Shown here: piece by piece, positions 35,002 through 45,084 of the stretch
Position numbering within the stretch: the first letter of the stretch is position 1
Layout of the letters: each line of letters starts with the position of its first letter
Origin: Calditrichales bacterium
GTDB lineage: Bacteria; Calditrichota; Calditrichia; Calditrichales; J004
Length of the DNA: 63,354 nucleotides
Reading direction: 5' to 3'
Assembly (NCBI GenBank): GCA_015493745.1
Contig: WGCN01000069.1
Location: 1 to 63,354, forward strand
Position numbers and translations under genes: made by a program
Notes under the pieces: generated by a model
Database searches by the model: none
What the model saw: the letters and a program-made list of their open reading frames with translations, nothing else
Told to the model about the DNA's origin: nothing

Positions 35002-36110
35002 ACACTCAAAAAACCGTTGTCGTCGCCATGAGCGGCGGCGTAGACAGCTCGGTCGCCGCAGCCCTGTTGAAAGAGCAGGGATATCGCTGCATCGGCATTA
35101 CCATGAAATTGTGGGACTATGAATTGGTGGGAGGCAACCTTAACCATGAAAGCGGCTGTTGCTCACTGGATTCCATCAACGACGCCCGCATGGTGTGCGC
35201 CAAGCTGGACATGCCCCACTATGTTTTAAATTTCAGCCGGGACTTTCATGACGGCGTGGTATCCAATTTTATCAATGAGTATGTGCAGGGCCGCACACCC
35301 AATCCCTGCGTTCAGTGCAATATAAAGATCAAGTGGAAGTCGCTTTTTGAAAAGGCGGCCGAACTGGGCGCCGACTATATCGCCACCGGTCACTATGCCC
35401 GCATACGTTTTAATGAAGATAGCGGTCGTTATGAACTCTATAAGGGACAATATGACCGGAAAGATCAATCCTACGTTCTTTGGGGCACCAAACAGGAAAA
35501 CCTGGCCAAAACCCTTTACCCCGTGGGTGAATTTACCAAGGCCGAGGTCCGCCAACTGGCGGAAAAATACGGACTGCGCACCGCCTCCAAAAAAGAAAGC
35601 CAGGAAATCTGCTTTGTACCGGATAACGACTATAACCGTTTTCTGAAAAAGGTTGTCCCCGGCCTGGAAGAGAAAGTGAAGGATGGCGATCTGGTAACGA
35701 CAGACGGGAAAAAGGTCGGCAAGCACAAAGGATATCCATTTTTCACCATCGGCCAGCGTCGCGGCATCGGCACCGGCTTTGGCAAGCCGATGTATGTCAT
35801 CGAAACCGAGCCCAAAACCAACCGGGTTGTTATCGGTGAAGCCCGTGACCTGATGCACACAAGTTTTATGCTGCATTCGATGAACCTGATCAAATATGCC
35901 TCCCTGCCGGAAGCGGGTCTGAAGGCAACGATAAAAATACGCTATAACGACCCGGGAAAAAGCGGCCGGGTTTATCCGGCGGGCGGCGGACAGGCGCGTG
36001 TAGTTTTTGACGAACCGCAAAAAGCCATCACCCCCGGTCAATCTGCCGTTTTTTATGAGGATGACTGTGTTCTGGGCGGTGGTATCATCGATCATATTAT
36101 AAAAGAGTAG
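34998..36110 (+). CDS. mnmA: tRNA-specific 2-thiouridylase
   Basis: A 370-aa enzyme that thiolates U34 of tRNA(Lys/Glu/Gln). The ATP-pyrophosphatase P-loop is MSGGVDSSVAA (residues 11-21). The catalytic cysteines lie in TPNPCVQCNIKIKW and in ESQEICFVPD; THY/tRNA contacts are in ATGHYARI, and FFTIGQRRGIG follows. It begins within the ATPase stop. panB starts 3 bp after its stop. Confidence 0.97.
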   Translation: MNTQKTVVVAMSGGVDSSVAAALLKEQGYRCIGITMKLWDYELVGGNLNHESGCCSLDSINDARMVCAKLDMPHYVLNFSRDFHDGVVSNFINEYVQGRTPNPCVQCNIKIKWKSLFEKAAELGADYIATGHYARIRFNEDSGRYELYKGQYDRKDQSYVLWGTKQENLAKTLYPVGEFTKAEVRQLAEKYGLRTASKKESQEICFVPDNDYNRFLKKVVPGLEEKVKDGDLVTTDGKKVGKHKGYPFFTIGQRRGIGTGFGKPMYVIETEPKTNRVVIGEARDLMHTSFMLHSMNLIKYASLPEAGLKATIKIRYNDPGKSGRVYPAGGGQARVVFDEPQKAITPGQSAVFYEDDCVLGGGIIDHIIKE

Positions 36111-36112
36111 CC

Positions 36113-36928
36113 ATGTCCATTACCTCCGGTAAAAAAAAGATCACCGCCCCCGATATCATCAGCATGAAGAAGGATGGTGAAAAGATCGCCATGCTCACCG
36201 CCTATGACGCGCTCATGGCCGGGCTCGTCGATCAGTCCGGCGTCGATATTATTTTAGTGGGGGATTCCGCGGGCATGGTTATGGGTGGCAGGGAAAACAC
36301 CCTTTCGGTAACGATGGAAGAAATGCTGCACTACACCCGCGCCGTTCACAGTGCGGTAAAGCGGGCCCTGCTGGTGGCGGACATGCCTTTTCTCAGTTAT
36401 CAGCTTAACCCGGAACAGGCCCTGAAAAACGCGGGACGTTTTTTACAGGAAGCCGGCGCGGAAGCGGTAAAGATCGAAGGCGGCGCGCCCATGGCCGACA
36501 CGGTGCGGCGACTGGTATCGGTCGGCATTCCCGTGATGGGGCATTTAGGCCTGACCCCGCAATCGATGCATCAGCTCGGTGGCTACAAGGTTCAGGGCCG
36601 GGAGAGCGATAAGGCGGAAGAATTATTACGTGACGCGCGGATATTACAGGAAGCCGGTGTTTTCAGTCTTGTTTTGGAAAAAGTGCCGGCAAGTCTGGCC
36701 CGGGAAATAACCGGAGCGGTAAGCATTCCCACGATCGGCATCGGCGCCGGGGTGCATTGCGACGGCCAGGTGCTGGTCACCCACGATATGCTGGGTCTGT
36801 TCCGCAAATTCCGGCCGAAATTTGTGCGCCGCTACGCCGAGTTGGGCAACGCCATGGAAGAGGCGGTCAAAAACTATGTTTCCGATGTAAAATCCAATAC
36901 CTTTCCCGATGACTCCGAAAGTTATTAA
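36113..36928 (+). CDS. panB: 3-methyl-2-oxobutanoate hydroxymethyltransferase
   Basis: A 271-aa TIM-barrel enzyme of pantothenate (CoA) synthesis. It adds the hydroxymethyl group from methylene-THF to alpha-ketoisovalerate. KIAMLTAYDALMAGLVDQSG and VGDSAGMVMGG hold the Mg2+ ligands (Asp). Later come GHLGLTPQS and PTIGIGAGVHCDGQVLV. panC overlaps its last 20 bp. The ketopantoate reductase and panD are not in the window. Confidence 0.97.
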   Translation: MSITSGKKKITAPDIISMKKDGEKIAMLTAYDALMAGLVDQSGVDIILVGDSAGMVMGGRENTLSVTMEEMLHYTRAVHSAVKRALLVADMPFLSYQLNPEQALKNAGRFLQEAGAEAVKIEGGAPMADTVRRLVSVGIPVMGHLGLTPQSMHQLGGYKVQGRESDKAEELLRDARILQEAGVFSLVLEKVPASLAREITGAVSIPTIGIGAGVHCDGQVLVTHDMLGLFRKFRPKFVRRYAELGNAMEEAVKNYVSDVKSNTFPDDSESY

Positions 36929-37760
36929 GACCATCGCCGCGATGCGCCGCCAATCCCGTCAATGGCAGCGTGAAGGCCGGAGCATTGCCTTTGTCCCCAC
37001 GATGGGTTTCCTGCATGAGGGACACCTGAGCCTTATCCGCAAGGGCCGTGAACTGGCGGACGTTTCCGTGGTCAGTATTTACGTAAATCCCACCCAGTTT
37101 GCGCCGGGCGAAGACCTGGACAAATATCCCCGTGATTTTGAGCGGGATATCCGCTTGTGTGCCGAAGAACAGGTCGATGTTGTTTTTTTTCCCTCAAACG
37201 AAGAGATGTATCCCGGGGGCTACCAAACCTTTGTGCTCAATGAGAGTCTGAGCGACAAGCTTTGCGGCCGCACCCGCCCGACGCATTTTAAAGGGGTAAC
37301 GACCATCGTGGCCAAGCTGTTCAATATCGTGGACGCGGACTATGCCCTGTTTGGCCGCAAGGATGCCCAACAGGCGCTGATTATCCGCAACATGGCCCGT
37401 GATCTCAATTTTCGTACCGAAATTATAGTCGCACCGATTGTGCGGGAGCCCGACGGGCTGGCCATGAGTTCAAGGAATAAATATCTCAGCCCCGTACAAC
37501 GGCAACAGGCGCTGGTTTTGAACGAAAGCCTGCGCCGGGTGGAGGCCTTGTGGCGGGAAGGAGAACGGGACCTCGACCGGCTGAAAAAGGAAATGGCGAC
37601 AGCCATAGAATCCCGGCCGGAATGTCGCGTGGATTACATCTCTTTTGTCGACGCCGACACCCTGGAGAACGCCGGGGATGATTCAAAAAAAATATTGCTG
37701 GCCCTGGCTGTTTTTGTCGGCAATACCCGGCTTATCGACAATACCCTGCTGCAGCGATAA
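36909..37760 (+). CDS. panC: Pantothenate synthetase
   Basis: The 283 aa join pantoate and beta-alanine with ATP. The HIGH-like motif is FVPTMGFLHEGHLSLI (residues about 29-44), with VSIYVNPTQFAPGEDLDKY, GRTRPTHFKGVTTIV and the KMSKS-like MSSRNKYL. It overlaps panB, so the two steps are translationally coupled. The end lies 22 bp from the convergent msrB stop, with no clear terminator between. Confidence 0.97.
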   Translation: MTPKVIKTIAAMRRQSRQWQREGRSIAFVPTMGFLHEGHLSLIRKGRELADVSVVSIYVNPTQFAPGEDLDKYPRDFERDIRLCAEEQVDVVFFPSNEEMYPGGYQTFVLNESLSDKLCGRTRPTHFKGVTTIVAKLFNIVDADYALFGRKDAQQALIIRNMARDLNFRTEIIVAPIVREPDGLAMSSRNKYLSPVQRQQALVLNESLRRVEALWREGERDLDRLKKEMATAIESRPECRVDYISFVDADTLENAGDDSKKILLALAVFVGNTRLIDNTLLQR

Positions 37761-37781
37761 GTCAGCGACGGCTCTTTCGGA

Positions 37782-38153
37782 TTAGCTTTCCTTTTTTTTA
37801 AATTCCAGACTCAGGGAATTGATGCAGTAACGCAATCCGGTGGGTTGGGGGCCGTCGGGGAACAGGTGACCGAGATGGCCGCCGCAATGGGGGCAAAGCA
37901 CCTCCACCCGCCGCATGCCGTGACTCCGGTCTTCGGCCGTGGCCACGGCTTCCCCGGAGAGGGGCTTAAAAAAACTGGGCCAGCCGCTGCCGGAATCATA
38001 TTTTGCATCCGATGAAAAAAGGGCCTGCCCGCAGGAAGCGCAATGATAAGTGCCCTTCTCCGTATTATGATAATAAGCGCCGCTAAACGGGGGTTCCGTC
38101 CCTTTATTAAACAAAATATTCTCCTGTTGCGGAGTGAGTTTTTTCCCGGCCAT
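37782..38153 (-). CDS. msrB: Peptide methionine-(R)-sulfoxide reductase
   Basis: A 123-aa cytoplasmic enzyme from the ATG at 38153 (site AAAAAGGA); a GTG six codons upstream is the only alternative. Zn-binding pairs CASCGQAL and [10 protein letters not shown], the FKPLSGEAV stretch and the catalytic Cys in [12 protein letters not shown] are all in place, the last as Cys rather than selenocysteine. It repairs oxidised methionine. It follows the Omp85-like gene by 24 bp. Confidence 0.96.
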   Translation of the reverse strand: MAGKKLTPQQENILFNKGTEPPFSGAYYHNTEKGTYHCASCGQALFSSDAKYDSGSGWPSFFKPLSGEAVATAEDRSHGMRRVEVLCPHCGGHLGHLFPDGPQPTGLRYCINSLSLEFKKKES

Positions 38154-38176
38154 GACCGATTCCTTTTTCACAAATG

Positions 38177-39952
38177 TTAAAATCTGTTGATGATACCGAA
38201 ATGCAGCTTGGCGTCACCAAAGCTGTCCCCCTGCCCCAGTCCGAAGTCCACAGCCATGATTCCCAGGGCGGTTTGCATGCGGATGCCCAGCCCATAACCG
38301 TATAAGACATCCACCCCGTTACGCCCGCCTTCATCGAAATGATAGGCCGCCCAATCGTTAAAAACAAACAGACGGGTATTTTTTCCAAGGATCAGACGGT
38401 ACTCCAGGTTCATCCAGCTCACCTTGTCACTGCGAAACTGGTTTTCACGATAGCCGCGGAGAGACTTGCTGCCGCCAAACCAGAACATATCGGTAATCTG
38501 TACCCGTCCGCCGCTCACCTGGTGGGCGGTCAGGGCCAGGGCCAGCACCTGTTTTTTAAACAGTTCGTAATACCATTCAAAACGGAGAGAAACGGTTTCC
38601 AGTCTTTCCTTAACGGCAATGCTGTCTTCACGGAGTAGAAATCCGGGGCCATAGTTGTTTTTCAATCCCAGACCATAGCTGTTTTTAAAATAGAGCCCGG
38701 AACGGGGGTTTAACAGATAATCCCGGGTATCGTACACCACACCGATGGTAAAGTCATGCTGGGAAAAGCGCACCAGCCGGCGGCTCACATTGGCCACGGA
38801 ATCGGGCAGCACCACCCGCCGCCCGTAACTAAGCGCAACGCGCAGGTTTCGGAACAGGCGGTAGCTGGCATTGATATCCCCTTTCCATTCCAGATAGCTG
38901 CTGTCGCGTACGGTACGTTCGATCCCGCCTTCCAGGTTTAAGGGATAGCCCGCCACCCAGGGTTCCATATAACGCATCCAGAAGTTTTCCGACACCTCTT
39001 CCGGCCGTTCCCAATGCACCGCCAGGCGTCGCCCCGTGCCAAAAAGGTTATTAAAGCGGATATTAAACAATCCGGAGAAATAGCCTTTTTTTCCATCCAC
39101 GGTTCCGCCGGGCGGCACATAACCGGCGACACCGTCAAAGGTGGTGGCCTGGCCCTCTTTAACCTCTATCAGCAATTCATAACGCCCCTCCGGGGTGATG
39201 CGTACCTGGGGTTCCTTTACGGATTCAAACAGTTGTAAACGCTCCAGCCGGCGCTTTATGGCGCTGAGTTCCGAGCGGCTGTATATCTGCCCGGGCTGAA
39301 TATCGACCTCACGTAGCACCACCCGGGCATTGGTATAACTGTTCCCACTTACCGCCACGCCGGAGAGGCGCACCCGCTCGTTTTCATGGATATGCACGTC
39401 CAGATCAATACGCCCTCTCTCCTGCGAAAGGGTCCGCATATGGCCGACGGGGTCAATCTCGGCAAAGGCGAAACCGGAATCGGCGGCAATGCTCAGCCAC
39501 TCCTTAAAAAGCTGCTCCAGTTCCTTTTCGTTGTACACGGAACCCGTATCCGCCTCAAAGCTATGGGTGTAGCTCTCAACGGCAAGGGAATCGCTAAAAA
39601 GGGTCACCTTACCCAAATAGATCCGGGACCCGGCCCCGCCGAAAAGATGCAGATTGACCCCTTTGTCGCTTATCCGTGTCCCGATTCGGCTGATACCGGC
39701 ATAGAGCCAGCCGCGGGCATGGAAGGCCTTTTCCATTTTACTTTTGTAAGAGGCCAGCGCCGAGGTATCCAGACGGCCGCCCATACTCAGGCCGGCAGCC
39801 CGCAGCAGCTCCCCGGCCGGGATCACCCGCAGGGAACTGTCCATGGTCAGACCTGTCAGGGTCAGCGATACGCTTTGCGCTTTGGGCGCAACGACAAAGA
39901 GAACAAGCCAAAGCAGGCTATGGTACAGTTTTTTTGAAGTGTGCATGATCAT
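38177..39952 (-). CDS. Omp85/BamA-like outer-membrane assembly protein
   Basis: From the ATG at 39952 (or 39946) the protein has 591 aa and starts with a signal peptide ([16 protein letters not shown]). The N-terminal half holds about three POTRA-like repeats, the last with [22 protein letters not shown] and [21 protein letters not shown]. The C-terminal half is a 16-strand-like barrel with the loop-6 motif [11 protein letters not shown] and a final FGIINRF ending in Phe, the BAM recognition signal. It is probably a TamA/BamA-type insertase or a two-partner exporter; the essential BamA would normally be longer with five POTRAs. The open frame upstream to 40219 is not convincing. No ribosome site is obvious. 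Confidence 0.8.
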   Translation of the reverse strand: MIMHTSKKLYHSLLWLVLFVVAPKAQSVSLTLTGLTMDSSLRVIPAGELLRAAGLSMGGRLDTSALASYKSKMEKAFHARGWLYAGISRIGTRISDKGVNLHLFGGAGSRIYLGKVTLFSDSLAVESYTHSFEADTGSVYNEKELEQLFKEWLSIAADSGFAFAEIDPVGHMRTLSQERGRIDLDVHIHENERVRLSGVAVSGNSYTNARVVLREVDIQPGQIYSRSELSAIKRRLERLQLFESVKEPQVRITPEGRYELLIEVKEGQATTFDGVAGYVPPGGTVDGKKGYFSGLFNIRFNNLFGTGRRLAVHWERPEEVSENFWMRYMEPWVAGYPLNLEGGIERTVRDSSYLEWKGDINASYRLFRNLRVALSYGRRVVLPDSVANVSRRLVRFSQHDFTIGVVYDTRDYLLNPRSGLYFKNSYGLGLKNNYGPGFLLREDSIAVKERLETVSLRFEWYYELFKKQVLALALTAHQVSGGRVQITDMFWFGGSKSLRGYRENQFRSDKVSWMNLEYRLILGKNTRLFVFNDWAAYHFDEGGRNGVDVLYGYGLGIRMQTALGIMAVDFGLGQGDSFGDAKLHFGIINRF

Positions 39953-40098
39953 GATAATAATTCGACAGGAGCAAGTGTACAATGAAATAAGATAGAAAAA
40001 AAGGTGAAAAAAAAGAAAGCGGTTCACGGAGGCGTCATGAATAAGCCCATGATCCGCCGGAAGGCCGGGCAAGGGCCTGCCGGCGGAAGGGGCAAGGG

Positions 40099-40986
40099 TC
40101 AGGACAATTCTTTTAACAAGGTATCTACCCTGGCCCGTACCGGACTTTTGGGATGTTCCTTTTGCAGCTTTTCCAGTTCCGCGCGCGCCTCGGCGGCCTG
40201 TCCGTTCTCCTTCAGACAAAGGGCCAGCTTAAAACGTGCCGGGAAATAATGTCCGTTAACATCAAGGGCCTGGCGGTATTGTGCGATGGCCTTTTCCCAA
40301 TCGGCTTCCTGGCGCGCAACATCCGCGGCCAGCTCAAAGCTTATCAGGGAGCGGGGATTCATTTGCACATATCTTTCCGTCGCTTCCCGGGCTTTACCCG
40401 CTTCATTCTGCTCCAAAAAGAAACGTGCCGAACGCAATAGCACTTCCGGATCTTCCTCACACATGGCCGCTGCCTGGCCGAAGGCTTCCATGGCCTGATC
40501 CTTCTCTTTTCTTTTGCTGTGATATATCCCTTGCATTAACCGGGCGTGGGACCCGCTGACCCGGGAGGTTTTTTCAATCAGCTCCAGCGCTTTGGATTCA
40601 TCGCCACCGGCAACACCGGGGGAAAAAAGATAAAACATAAACAAGCCCTGTAGCGCATCCAGATTGGCATCATCGAGTTCCAGGGCCCGGGTAAAGGCCT
40701 TTTTAACCTTGGGCAGTAAAAGGGCGCCTTTCACGGCACCGGAATGTTGCGCTTTTAAACCCAGAGCTTGCCCCAGTAAGGCATAGGCCCGGCTTTGGCC
40801 CTCATCCTGCCGGAGGAGTTCCTCGCACAGGCGAATGGCTTCATCATATTGATCCCGCTTAAATGAGACCAGTGCCGTATAGTAAAGCCGTTGTTTTTCA
40901 TCGGCGGAAGCCGTTTGCAAAGCTTGCAGCGCCTCATCAAAAGCCCCGCCGCGGATTTTTTGTTCTACTTCGTTTAAAGGCGACAT
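40099..40986 (-). CDS. TPR-repeat protein
   Basis: A 295-aa soluble helical protein without a signal peptide. Tetratricopeptide-like repeats can be counted through most of its length (VSFKRDQYDEAIRLCEELLR, AYALLGQALGLKA, EVLLRSARFFLEQNEAGKA, AIAQYRQALDVNGHYFPAR). No catalytic motif is seen; it is likely a scaffold. It lies 19 bp from mtgA and in front of the Omp85-like gene, possibly one transcript for envelope functions. Confidence 0.75.
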   Translation of the reverse strand: MSPLNEVEQKIRGGAFDEALQALQTASADEKQRLYYTALVSFKRDQYDEAIRLCEELLRQDEGQSRAYALLGQALGLKAQHSGAVKGALLLPKVKKAFTRALELDDANLDALQGLFMFYLFSPGVAGGDESKALELIEKTSRVSGSHARLMQGIYHSKRKEKDQAMEAFGQAAAMCEEDPEVLLRSARFFLEQNEAGKAREATERYVQMNPRSLISFELAADVARQEADWEKAIAQYRQALDVNGHYFPARFKLALCLKENGQAAEARAELEKLQKEHPKSPVRARVDTLLKELS

Positions 40987-41004
40987 ATCTCCTCCCTGAT
41001 TGAT

Positions 41005-41790
41005 TTATGGTTTAAATTTTGCAATCGTTGCTTTATACTGCCCGTCCGATATATAACGGTACTTTTTCAATTTACTTACAATCCATCTGCATTTCCACAT
41101 TAACCAACGATTTTTTGAATTCACTTTTACCGATAGCGGTCGTGGAATTATGGCCGTTAAACGGATGATCTGTTCCAGGTCAAGACCGGAAACATGACGT
41201 TTGAAATAAAACCGTGAAGCGGCCTCCACACCAAAAATCCCCGGCCCCAGTTCAATAACATTCAGATAGAGATGAAAAATACGGTTTTTGGAAAGATGCT
41301 TTTCCAGCTCCCGGGCAATAAAATATTCCCGTATCTTTCGCCAATAGGATTTTTCGGTTGACAGATACAGGTTTTTAGCCAATTGCTGGGTTATGGTGCT
41401 GCCCCCCCTGACCACACGGCCCCGGCGCCAGTTTTTACGGAAGGCGTTCAGCATCTCTTCGGTATCTATCCCCTCATGCCGGTAAAAGGAAGCATCTTCG
41501 GTAATACGTACCGCTTTTTTTAGCAAATCCGGAATTTCCCTGAAGCGCACCCAATATTGACGCTTGCGCCATTTTTTTCCGGCAGCCGCTGCCTGTGCCT
41601 TGCGCAGCTCCATCATGGCCGTGGTTTCGGGGTTCTGTCTGACCAGCACCTCCACATCGGGCAGGGTAAGCAGGATGTACACATAAAACGCCAAAGCCGT
41701 TGCCGGAATCATGGCCAGAGTAACGATTCCGCCCCAGGCCAGGCGGGCTTTTATGGAGGCATCCCTCCACCATAATGATAATCTTTTCAT
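41005..41790 (-). CDS. mtgA: Monofunctional peptidoglycan glycosyltransferase
   Basis: The 261-aa protein has an N-terminal TM anchor (residues 17-38), then a GT51 domain: RITEDASFYRHEGID (catalytic Glu), GGSTITQQLAKNLYLS, RKIREYFIARELEKHLSK and LNVIELGPGIFGVEAASRFY. There is no penicillin-binding transpeptidase domain, as in MtgA. It polymerises lipid II into glycan strands. It is first in the leftward run mtgA, TPR, Omp85-like, msrB. Confidence 0.95.
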   Translation of the reverse strand: MKRLSLWWRDASIKARLAWGGIVTLAMIPATALAFYVYILLTLPDVEVLVRQNPETTAMMELRKAQAAAAGKKWRKRQYWVRFREIPDLLKKAVRITEDASFYRHEGIDTEEMLNAFRKNWRRGRVVRGGSTITQQLAKNLYLSTEKSYWRKIREYFIARELEKHLSKNRIFHLYLNVIELGPGIFGVEAASRFYFKRHVSGLDLEQIIRLTAIIPRPLSVKVNSKNRWLMWKCRWIVSKLKKYRYISDGQYKATIAKFKP

Positions 41791-41900
41791 AGCGATGGCA
41801 AACTATTCATTGTTCCGTTGGACTCCAAATCAAATTTTGCTTAGGTTTCCATTAAATAAATGATCAGGCCTGTCATAAACGGAAAAGATTTTCACAGCTC

Positions 41901-44384
41901 ATGAATCGCTTTAATATTGAAGTCCGGCTCAAATGCACCATTAAGCGCCATCATTTGGATTTGCTTTTTTCCTTTTTAAAACCTTTCGGCTTTAATCAAA
42001 CCGATATTCAGGCCAACCCGCAGGGACTAAAACTGCTAAGCCATTATCTGACGGATCATGAGCATCCCGAAGTGCGTTATGATCACACGCCTCTTTTGAA
42101 ACATCTGCTGATCAAGAACATTCATCAAACCACGCAGGTATTTCTTCCGATACTCTTTTGCCGGCGCAATTACTTCAAACAGCATAAATCCTGGGGTTAT
42201 CCCATTATTCATTTTATGGATGAACAGCCGGAAATATATCCGATTTCCACCGCCGATACGCAATTCCACCGCGTGCTGGGTTATCCCGAAGACATTGCGG
42301 CGATCATTGTTCTGCGAGAGGCCGAAGCGGGCACCAAGGCTAAAAACATAATCCGTCAGTTAAACCGGGAAAGCGGACTGCTGGAGTTTAACATAGCCCG
42401 GCCCTTCAACGGTTCGGTGGTGATATTGCGCAAAATGTATCTCTATTATGACCACGGCCTGCGCTACCATGTGAACATCCATGATGAGTTCCTGTTAAAA
42501 CACCACATCAAAAAGATTTATGAATTTATAAATCCCGCCCAGTTTCGGGGTGCCTGGATTGATGCGGATACTTTTTTTATGCAGGATACCTTTCTCTCCT
42601 ACACGCCGGAGATTAGCCGCAACTACAATCGCCTGTCCGATGAGAGGCTGCTGCATGACTGGGCCCGATTTTTGGTACAGTTTCATCACAAGGAAGTTAC
42701 CCGCAATGCACGTCTGACTCAAATGTATAAAAGCTATCTTAACGGAATTTTGCTGCCGAAGATGAATTACATTCATACCGAATGCGGGTTAAAATCCTCG
42801 GCAAACAACCCCTTTTTATCGGAAAACCTCCATGCGGGCAAAACCGTTTATACTGTTGATGACAGCGCTTTCATCTATCACCGGCCCTACTATTTTGACA
42901 TTCAGGTCTCCCTGAAAAGGTTAAAAAGCTTTATGACCTTCCATGATTTAAAGCCTTTAACCGCCGGTTTCGGAGATTTTTTGAATATTAAATTTTCTTT
43001 CCGGGAAAAAGCGGTTTTTTCCCTATTGCTCAAGTTGTGGGGGGTGGACCGTTTTGAGAGCCTCCTAACCATGGATCCCGAGAACCTGGCTTTTATGGAA
43101 CGTATCCTTCAGGAAGACAGCGTGGTGGGCCGTGATCTGAAACTGTTTCAGGATATGCAGAATCATCTGCACCGCTTTGTGGAAAAAACGGAACCGCTCA
43201 GCAAGGTACTGGTACTCTTCCCGGATGAGGACGAGGACTGGTCGCACCTGTTTCGCCTGGTGGAAGCCCTTGAGAAAACAACGGTGGAATATGACGTCAT
43301 CAGCCTGAACCACTTTCTGCAAGTGCGCCCGGAGCTGTCCGGGGACGGTTCCTTCCGTGTGGACGGTCAGCATTACGCCATGCTTGTTCTACCGGGCATC
43401 CGGCACCTGCCGATGGAAGCGCTGGTAAAAATCAACGATCTGCATCAGGCGGGGGGCAAACTGATAACCATGGGGCGCCTGCCCGAAAACCCGGACCGGG
43501 ATCAGGAGCTGTATAAGGCCATTCATAACACCCTTTGGCTGGACAGGGAAATGGACCGGGCCCTCTATTTTAAAAAATCGCCAAACAACGGATTCAGCTA
43601 CTTTATCAGCGACGGACAGGCCCTGGCCCATATCCTCCATAGCAACACGGCCGGTCAATACCTGAAATGGGAAACGTTGCCGGCAGGCTTGAAGTACTTT
43701 GAACGCCGCCTGGGCAAAAAACGTTTTTTACTTTTTTTAAATCTAAGCGCCCGGGAACAGGAGTTTCCCGGTTTTCAACTGGCACAGACCTGTACCATAA
43801 AGCTTTTACATGCCACACAGGAAGCGGCGTTAAAATTTATTAATGCCTTCCGGCTGGAAAAAGGAGCACAAAAGCTGCCGTTTAAAATCCCCGAATTCAG
43901 CTTTATACTTTGTGAGGTGCTGGCGGACAATGAGAAACACAGGGTTCGCAGCCATATACAACCGGTGGAAAGCAACGACTGGTACGTTGAGATCGACGGA
44001 CAAGAGCAGCTATCCCGTTTGGGCGATCGCAGCGTGGAAGCCCCCTATAACTGGAAACCGGTAACCTATTCCAAGGTGGTGGAAATCGACGGGAAACAGC
44101 TTGAGGGCAACCGGGTTTTTCTAAAGCTGGGTACCGTTTACGACTGGTGTACCATAAGGATCAATGATAAAAAAGATATACATTGCTTTTCGCCCCCGTT
44201 TGAGGTGGATATCACCCCATGGGTCAAAGCGGGTACAAACGGTCTGACCATCAGCATCGGGCATCGTCTGTCAAACCATATGGCCGTGGCCGCGCAACAG
44301 GAACACACCATCGTTCCCGTTACCCCATACGGATTGATCGGGCCTGTGGAAATTGCCTATCGCGCCATCGGCTCAATGAATTAA
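41901..44384 (+). CDS. Large unclassified protein, glycosidase-like C-terminal domains
   Basis: The 827-aa protein has no signal peptide or TM helix. The N-terminal half (1-430) matches nothing I know. Residues about 445-560 read like the class-I amidotransferase-like domain found after the catalytic barrel in GH42/GH106-type enzymes (VEYDVISLNHFLQ, YAMLVLPGIRHLPMEALV, GGKLITMGRLPENPD). Residues about 735-815 resemble a beta-sandwich sugar-binding domain (VFLKLGTVYDWCTIRINDK, FEVDITPWVKAGTNGLTISI). The barrel itself is not identifiable, so it may be a very divergent glycoside hydrolase or a binding protein that has lost catalysis. Its stop overlaps a convergent lipoprotein gene by 4 bp. Confidence 0.5.
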   Translation: MNRFNIEVRLKCTIKRHHLDLLFSFLKPFGFNQTDIQANPQGLKLLSHYLTDHEHPEVRYDHTPLLKHLLIKNIHQTTQVFLPILFCRRNYFKQHKSWGYPIIHFMDEQPEIYPISTADTQFHRVLGYPEDIAAIIVLREAEAGTKAKNIIRQLNRESGLLEFNIARPFNGSVVILRKMYLYYDHGLRYHVNIHDEFLLKHHIKKIYEFINPAQFRGAWIDADTFFMQDTFLSYTPEISRNYNRLSDERLLHDWARFLVQFHHKEVTRNARLTQMYKSYLNGILLPKMNYIHTECGLKSSANNPFLSENLHAGKTVYTVDDSAFIYHRPYYFDIQVSLKRLKSFMTFHDLKPLTAGFGDFLNIKFSFREKAVFSLLLKLWGVDRFESLLTMDPENLAFMERILQEDSVVGRDLKLFQDMQNHLHRFVEKTEPLSKVLVLFPDEDEDWSHLFRLVEALEKTTVEYDVISLNHFLQVRPELSGDGSFRVDGQHYAMLVLPGIRHLPMEALVKINDLHQAGGKLITMGRLPENPDRDQELYKAIHNTLWLDREMDRALYFKKSPNNGFSYFISDGQALAHILHSNTAGQYLKWETLPAGLKYFERRLGKKRFLLFLNLSAREQEFPGFQLAQTCTIKLLHATQEAALKFINAFRLEKGAQKLPFKIPEFSFILCEVLADNEKHRVRSHIQPVESNDWYVEIDGQEQLSRLGDRSVEAPYNWKPVTYSKVVEIDGKQLEGNRVFLKLGTVYDWCTIRINDKKDIHCFSPPFEVDITPWVKAGTNGLTISIGHRLSNHMAVAAQQEHTIVPVTPYGLIGPVEIAYRAIGSMN

Positions 44385-44827
44385 TCCCGGGCCCCTTCGG
44401 ATATCCATACACGGATTCCTTCGATTTCCTTATCCGTTAAGGGAGCGCGGTTCAAAGAAATGGGCGGCTGACGTTCAAAACCGGCATAGTTTGGCTCGGT
44501 AATAATCAGATAGAGCGGAGCCTGGGTTGGCGTGCGCCGGTGCACCTCGGGGTCAACCAGGGGGCTGTTAAGGCCGGGTATGACATGGGAAATGAATACT
44601 TCCTTTGTGGTGAAAAAAAGCAGGTTGTCCGGGTTTTCGGGTGAATGACAGTTGGAACCGAAACCGCATTTGCCGTTAAAAAGAGGTTGCAGGTCTTTAT
44701 AATAACTTACATTCTTATCCGGTATATCATAATCGGTCAAATAGGGCGCCGTGCCCTGATCGTTGCATTTAACGCTCATAAACAGAATGAAAAAAAGAAC
44801 TGTAGCAAAAAAAATGATCTGTTTCAC
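44381..44827 (-). CDS. Lipoprotein with cytochrome c-like CX5CH motif
   Basis: The 148-aa protein has a hydrophobic N-terminus ending FMSVKC, a poor but plausible lipobox (Cys21; Lys at -1 is unusual). The body has YYKDLQPLFNGKCGFGSNCHSPENPDNLLFF, reminiscent of cytochrome-like domains of FCB/Planctomycete lipoproteins, where qPIF...C...CH occurs with wide Cys spacing. The spacing here is C-x5-C-H rather than CxxCH, so covalent heme is uncertain. It ends with an IRVWISEGA helix typical of that domain. Confidence 0.6.
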   Translation of the reverse strand: MKQIIFFATVLFFILFMSVKCNDQGTAPYLTDYDIPDKNVSYYKDLQPLFNGKCGFGSNCHSPENPDNLLFFTTKEVFISHVIPGLNSPLVDPEVHRRTPTQAPLYLIITEPNYAGFERQPPISLNRAPLTDKEIEGIRVWISEGARD

Positions 44828-45084
44828 AGGGACCTCTCTCTGTTTTTGTTATAAAAATACAGTACCGTTCGCCCGGGAAGAAAAGTACGGTAATTTTTAA
44901 TAATATTCATAAACAATGGCGTGATAATATATTATTAACTCTGATAATATGTCGTGTGATTATTCATTTTAAAGACATATTTGTTCCTTAAGTAAAGAAA
45001 AAACAATCCTCGACGAAGATGAGGGCCAAGCAAAGAATCGCGCCTGCCGGTATGGATTTAATCGTCAAAACAGATATAGGGATT
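44828..45084. other. Divergent intergenic region, lipoprotein / diguanylate cyclase
   Basis: An AT-rich 257-bp interval holding the promoters of both neighbours. No palindrome or RNA stands out. The cyclase frame is open from 45019, but homology starts at 45085. Confidence 0.5.
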
